Source of the DNA: Saccharopolyspora kobensis
GTDB taxonomy: Bacteria > Actinomycetota > Actinomycetes > Mycobacteriales > Pseudonocardiaceae
Assembly (NCBI RefSeq): GCF_900108315.1
Contig: NZ_FNVB01000003.1
Location: forward strand, 469,404-533,403
Length of the DNA stretch: 64,000 nt
Direction of reading: 5' to 3'
Part shown: positions 61,165 to 64,000 of the stretch, one piece after another
Layout of the letters: each line of letters opens with the position of its first letter
Position numbering within the stretch: the first letter of the stretch is position 1
Translations under genes and position numbers: made by a program
The notes under the pieces: model-generated
Databases searched by the model: none
The model's input: the letters and a program-made list of their open reading frames with translations, nothing else
Told to the model about the DNA's origin: nothing

Positions 61165-62175
61165 ATGTCCATCAAGTCCCACCTGCTCGGCGAGCTGGGC
61201 TTCGGCACCGCACCGCTGGGCAACATGTTCCGCGCCATCCCCGACGAGGAGGCGGCGGCCACCGTGCAGGCCGCCTGGAACAACGGCATCCGCTACTTCG
61301 ACACCGCCCCGTTCTACGGTGCGGGCCTGGCCGAGATCCGGCTGGGCGAGGTGCTGGCCGACCACCCCCGCGACGACTACGTCCTGAGCACGAAGGTCGG
61401 CCGCGTCATCCTCGACGAGATCGAGGACCCCGCGTCCCGCGACCTGGGCGAGAAGGGCGGGATCTTCGAGCACGGGCGCCCCAACAAGGTCGTCAACGAC
61501 TACTCGGCCGACGCCACGATGCGCTCCATCGAGGACAGCCTCAAGCGGCTGCGCACCGATCGCCTCGACTTCGTGTGGGTGCACGACGTCGCGCAGGACT
61601 TCTACGGCGACGAATGGGTCGCCGCCTACGAGTCCGCCCGCACCGGAGCGTTCCGCGTCCTGCAGGAGCTGCGCGACGAAGGCGTGATCAAGGGCTGGGG
61701 CCTGGGCGTCAACAAGGTCGAGCCGCTGGAGATGACGCTCGACCTCGACGAGCCGAAGCCCGACGGGTTCCTGCTGGCCGGTCGCTACACGCTGCTCGAC
61801 CACGAGCGCGCCCTGCAGCGCCTGCTGCCCGCCGCCGAGGCCCAGAACGTCGACATCGTCGCCGGCGGCCCGTACAGCTCCGGCATCCTCGCCGGCGGCC
61901 AGCACTTCGAGTACCAGAAGGCCCCCGCCGCGATCATCGCCAAGGTGGAGCGCATCAAGGCGCTCGCCGAGCAGCACGGCGTGAGCATCAAGGCCGCGGC
62001 GCTGCAGTTCTCCCTCGCCCACCCGGCCGTCGCCGCGACCATCCCCGGCGCCACCCGGCCGAGCCGCATCGCCGAGGACGTCGCCGCGCACGCCGAGACC
62101 GTCCCGGCCGAGTTCTGGACGGCTCTGCGCGCTGAAGGCCTCATCGCGCAGAACGCCCCCGTCCCCCACGTCTGA
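61165..62175 (+). CDS. Aldo/keto reductase (D-threo-aldose 1-dehydrogenase group)
   Basis: A 336-residue AKR-barrel enzyme. ELGFGTAPLGNMFRAIPDEEA and YFDTAPFYGAGLAEIRLG (catalytic Asp, Tyr) with STKVGR (Lys) and VWVHDV (His) match the L-fucose/D-threo-aldose dehydrogenase group, which oxidises aldoses to lactones with NAD(P). ATG at 61165 follows GAGGTG by nine bases. A product lactone could feed the phosphotriesterase-like enzyme, but the two genes are not co-regulated by any site I can see. Confidence 0.87.
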   Translation: MSIKSHLLGELGFGTAPLGNMFRAIPDEEAAATVQAAWNNGIRYFDTAPFYGAGLAEIRLGEVLADHPRDDYVLSTKVGRVILDEIEDPASRDLGEKGGIFEHGRPNKVVNDYSADATMRSIEDSLKRLRTDRLDFVWVHDVAQDFYGDEWVAAYESARTGAFRVLQELRDEGVIKGWGLGVNKVEPLEMTLDLDEPKPDGFLLAGRYTLLDHERALQRLLPAAEAQNVDIVAGGPYSSGILAGGQHFEYQKAPAAIIAKVERIKALAEQHGVSIKAAALQFSLAHPAVAATIPGATRPSRIAEDVAAHAETVPAEFWTALRAEGLIAQNAPVPHV

Positions 62176-62188
62176 CCAGGAGGCGACC

Positions 62189-62602
62189 ATGGCGACCACC
62201 ACCGCGACCACCGACATCCCGGTGCCCGCCGATCGCGTCTGGCAGCTCGTCGGAGGCTTCGACTCGTTGCCCGACTGGCTGCCCTACATCCCGGCGAGCG
62301 AGCCGAGCGAGGGCGGGCGCGTCCGCAGCCTCACCAACGAGGACGGCGGCACCATCGTCGAACGGCTCGAAGCCTTCGACAACGACGCCCGCACCTACAC
62401 CTACTCGATCGTGCAGGCCCCGTTCCCGGTCACCGGCTACCGCTCGACCATCACCGTGCACGCGGTGTCGGACGCGCAGAGCCGAGTGGAGTGGTCCGGC
62501 ACCTTCACCCCGGACGGAGCGAGCGCCGAAGAGGCGATCGCCCTGTTCCACGGCATCTACACCGACGGCCTGGCCGCGCTGAGGAAGACCCTCGGCGCAT
62601 GA
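62189..62602 (+). CDS. SRPBCC-family protein
   Basis: A 137-residue START/Bet v1-like protein (polyketide cyclase/dehydrase family 2). IPVPADRVWQLVGGFDSLPDWLP is a typical opening, and the cavity strand VEWSGTFTPDGASAEEA follows. It is 13 bases from the aldo/keto reductase with GGAGG before the ATG, so the two are co-transcribed. Function unknown; it may bind a hydrophobic ligand. Confidence 0.85.
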   Translation: MATTTATTDIPVPADRVWQLVGGFDSLPDWLPYIPASEPSEGGRVRSLTNEDGGTIVERLEAFDNDARTYTYSIVQAPFPVTGYRSTITVHAVSDAQSRVEWSGTFTPDGASAEEAIALFHGIYTDGLAALRKTLGA

Positions 62603-62616
62603 CAGCGGCCGGAGAA

Positions 62617-62658
62617 CCCGCGGCGCCCGCCTGCACCGCGGCAGGCGGGCGCCGCGGG
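62617..62658 (+). terminator. Hairpin terminator after SRPBCC gene
   Basis: An 18-bp perfect stem (CCCGCGGCGCCCGCCTGC, 62617-62634, with 62641-62658) and a six-base loop, 14 bases after the stop. Confidence 0.8.
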
Positions 62659-62851
62659 CTTCGGGGGCGAACCGCAGCAGTCATCACGACGAGGCACCCC
62701 GCGCGACTGTCCAAGGTGGACCGAAAGATCGGCTTTCGCTCAGGTGGGGAATCCGCTGTGCCCGAGGGGTTTCCGCGATCCATCCGGCGACGCATACTGC
62801 TGGACGCCCGGCGATCTTCCGGTGTGCAGAAGCGACCAGTTCGGGGTGCGC

Positions 62852-64000
62852 ATGGCCGAGTTGCACGACTTCCAGGACAGTGATTCGAAGCTCCGGCGCG
62901 ATCTGTCAGCCCAACAACTGCTGTTCATCTCGATCGGTTCCATCATCGGCTCCGGCTGGCTGTTCGCGGTGCTCTCCGCCGGAGCCGTGGCGGGCCCGGC
63001 GGTGATCGTGGCGTGGGTGATCACCGCGATCCTGATCTCCGTGCTGGCCTTGAACTACGCCGAGACCGGCTCGATGATCCCGCGCAGCGGCGGCATCGCG
63101 CGCTACCCGTACCTCACCCACGGCAACTACCTCGGCTTCCTGCTGAGCTGGTCGATGCTGCTGGGCGGCGTGACCACGGTGGCCATCGAGGCGCTGGCGG
63201 TCGTGCAGTACGCCGCCGGTTACGTCACGACGTGGACCGGCGTCGAGCTCACCAGCCAGGGCGACGACGGCTCCACGCTGACCGGGACCGGCCGGGTGGT
63301 GGCGGTCGTGGTGATGCTGCTGTTCTTCTGCGTCAACGTCTTCGGCATCCGGTTCTTCGGCAAGTTCAACCAGTGGGTGAGCTGGTGGAAGCTGATCATC
63401 CCGGTGCTGACGTTCCTGCTGCTGTTCACCGTCTTCGACGGCTCGAACTTCACCGGTCACGGCGGGTTCGCCCCGCAGGGCTGGGGAGCGGTGTTCAACG
63501 CCATCGCGGTGTCCGGGATCGTGTTCGCCTTCCAGGGCTTCCGGGAGGGCGTCAACTTCGGCGGCGAGGCGCGCAACCCGCAGCGCAACATCTTCATCGC
63601 CACGGTCGGCTCGGTGGCCATCTGCGCGGTCATCTTCGTGCTGCTGCAGGTGGCGTTCATCGGCGCTCTCGACTGGGGTTCGACGGGCGTCGCCCCGGGC
63701 GACTGGAGCGGGCTGGAGGGCAGCCGCTGGGCCGACCAGCCGCTCTACTCGGCGCTGGAGTCCACCGGTATCGCGCTGCTCGGCGCGTTCGGCGTGTTCC
63801 TGCTCATCGACGCGGCGATCTCGCCGGCCGGTACCGGCTGGATCTACCTGGGCGACACGGCCCGCACCCTGTACGGGATGGCGCTGCACGGCAGCATGCC
63901 GAAGGCCTTCGCGCGCGTCGGCGAGCGGACCCGCGTGCCGTGGCTGGGCATGGTCGCCTGCCTGGTCGCCGGGTGCGCGTTCTTCCTGCCCTTCCCCGGC
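62852..64000 (+). CDS. APC-superfamily amino-acid permease (partial, 3' end missing)
   Basis: The first 383 residues are in the window and the gene runs off the right edge. It opens with a short cytoplasmic tail (MAELHDFQDSDSKLRRDLSAQQ), then LLFISIGSIIGSGWLFA, the helix-1 GSGW substrate-binding break of the APC fold. ALNYAETGSMIPRSGGIARYPYLTHG and FAFQGFREGVNFGGEARNPQRNI (helix 6/loop) are typical of amino-acid permeases. Start ATG at 62852; GTG at 62846 is also in frame. No operon partner is visible. Confidence 0.9.
   Translation, partial: MAELHDFQDSDSKLRRDLSAQQLLFISIGSIIGSGWLFAVLSAGAVAGPAVIVAWVITAILISVLALNYAETGSMIPRSGGIARYPYLTHGNYLGFLLSWSMLLGGVTTVAIEALAVVQYAAGYVTTWTGVELTSQGDDGSTLTGTGRVVAVVVMLLFFCVNVFGIRFFGKFNQWVSWWKLIIPVLTFLLLFTVFDGSNFTGHGGFAPQGWGAVFNAIAVSGIVFAFQGFREGVNFGGEARNPQRNIFIATVGSVAICAVIFVLLQVAFIGALDWGSTGVAPGDWSGLEGSRWADQPLYSALESTGIALLGAFGVFLLIDAAISPAGTGWIYLGDTARTLYGMALHGSMPKAFARVGERTRVPWLGMVACLVAGCAFFLPFPG

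Noticed and set aside
1-64000. CRISPR arrays, insertion sequences, prophage, rRNA or tRNA genes
   Set aside because: No regularly spaced repeats, transposase, integrase or recognisable RNA gene was seen on either strand.

Overview
This window comes from a high-GC actinomycete chromosome. The evidence is the strong GC bias at third codon positions, frequent GTG starts, ATGA/GTGA translational coupling, and NRPS/PKS genes beside MFS exporters and TetR, GntR, LysR and HxlR regulators. No rRNA or tRNA gene is visible, so the genus cannot be fixed; the gene style fits Pseudonocardiaceae or Streptomyces-like taxa. All assignments are by eye from translated sequence; no database search was run.

Region A (1-26939) is a thiazoline NRPS cluster. 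On the minus strand are an aryl-AMP ligase, tryptophan 2,3-dioxygenase, flavin-dependent tryptophan halogenase, a PchE-like NRPS (ArCP-Cy-A-MT-like-PCP), a PchF-like NRPS (Cy-A-PCP-TE) and a PchG/Irp3-type thiazolinyl imide reductase cut by the left edge. On the plus strand are a type II thioesterase, an SDR, a PLP aminotransferase, a flavin reductase, an HxlR regulator, a P450 and a flavin monooxygenase. A second minus-strand group holds MbtH, a winged-helix regulator and a free-standing A-PCP NRPS. Free A-PCP + MbtH + P450 + tryptophan dioxygenase + aminotransferase + ligase is the toolkit known for 3-hydroxyquinaldic acid (thiocoraline, echinomycin type). With the halogenase, the inferred product is a chlorinated 3-hydroxyquinaldate primed on a pyochelin-like bis-thiazoline line. 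No salicylate synthase is visible. A TetR/MFS pair with a clear double operator closes the region.

Region B (27522-44828) is a second, less familiar biosynthetic locus. Plus strand: a KamA-like radical SAM aminomutase lacking the lysine-recognition aspartates, a KASIII-like protein with Ser for the catalytic Cys, a small ACP and a free adenylating ligase. Minus strand: an alpha/beta hydrolase, a second unusual ACP, a fusion of a degenerate thioester reductase with a luciferase-like oxidoreductase, a single fully reducing PKS module (KS-AT-DH-ER-KR-ACP) and an intact thioester reductase. It reads as beta-amino acid formation, activation, polyketide extension and reductive release to an aldehyde. 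An SDR follows.

Region C (44886-64000) is mostly transport and catabolism. It has an MFS/LysR divergent pair and an MFS + aldo/keto reductase operon. A carbohydrate or sugar-acid locus follows: a seven-gene minus-strand operon of cupin, Rbs-type ABC transporter, two dehydrogenases and a phosphotriesterase-like lactonase, plus a KDPG-type aldolase, GntR and FGGY kinase, tied together by four copies of a TCCTGT-N4-ACAGGA operator. Then come a LysR divergent from an aldo/keto reductase with an SRPBCC protein, and the start of an APC amino-acid permease cut by the right edge. Perfect hairpin terminators separate most convergent gene pairs.
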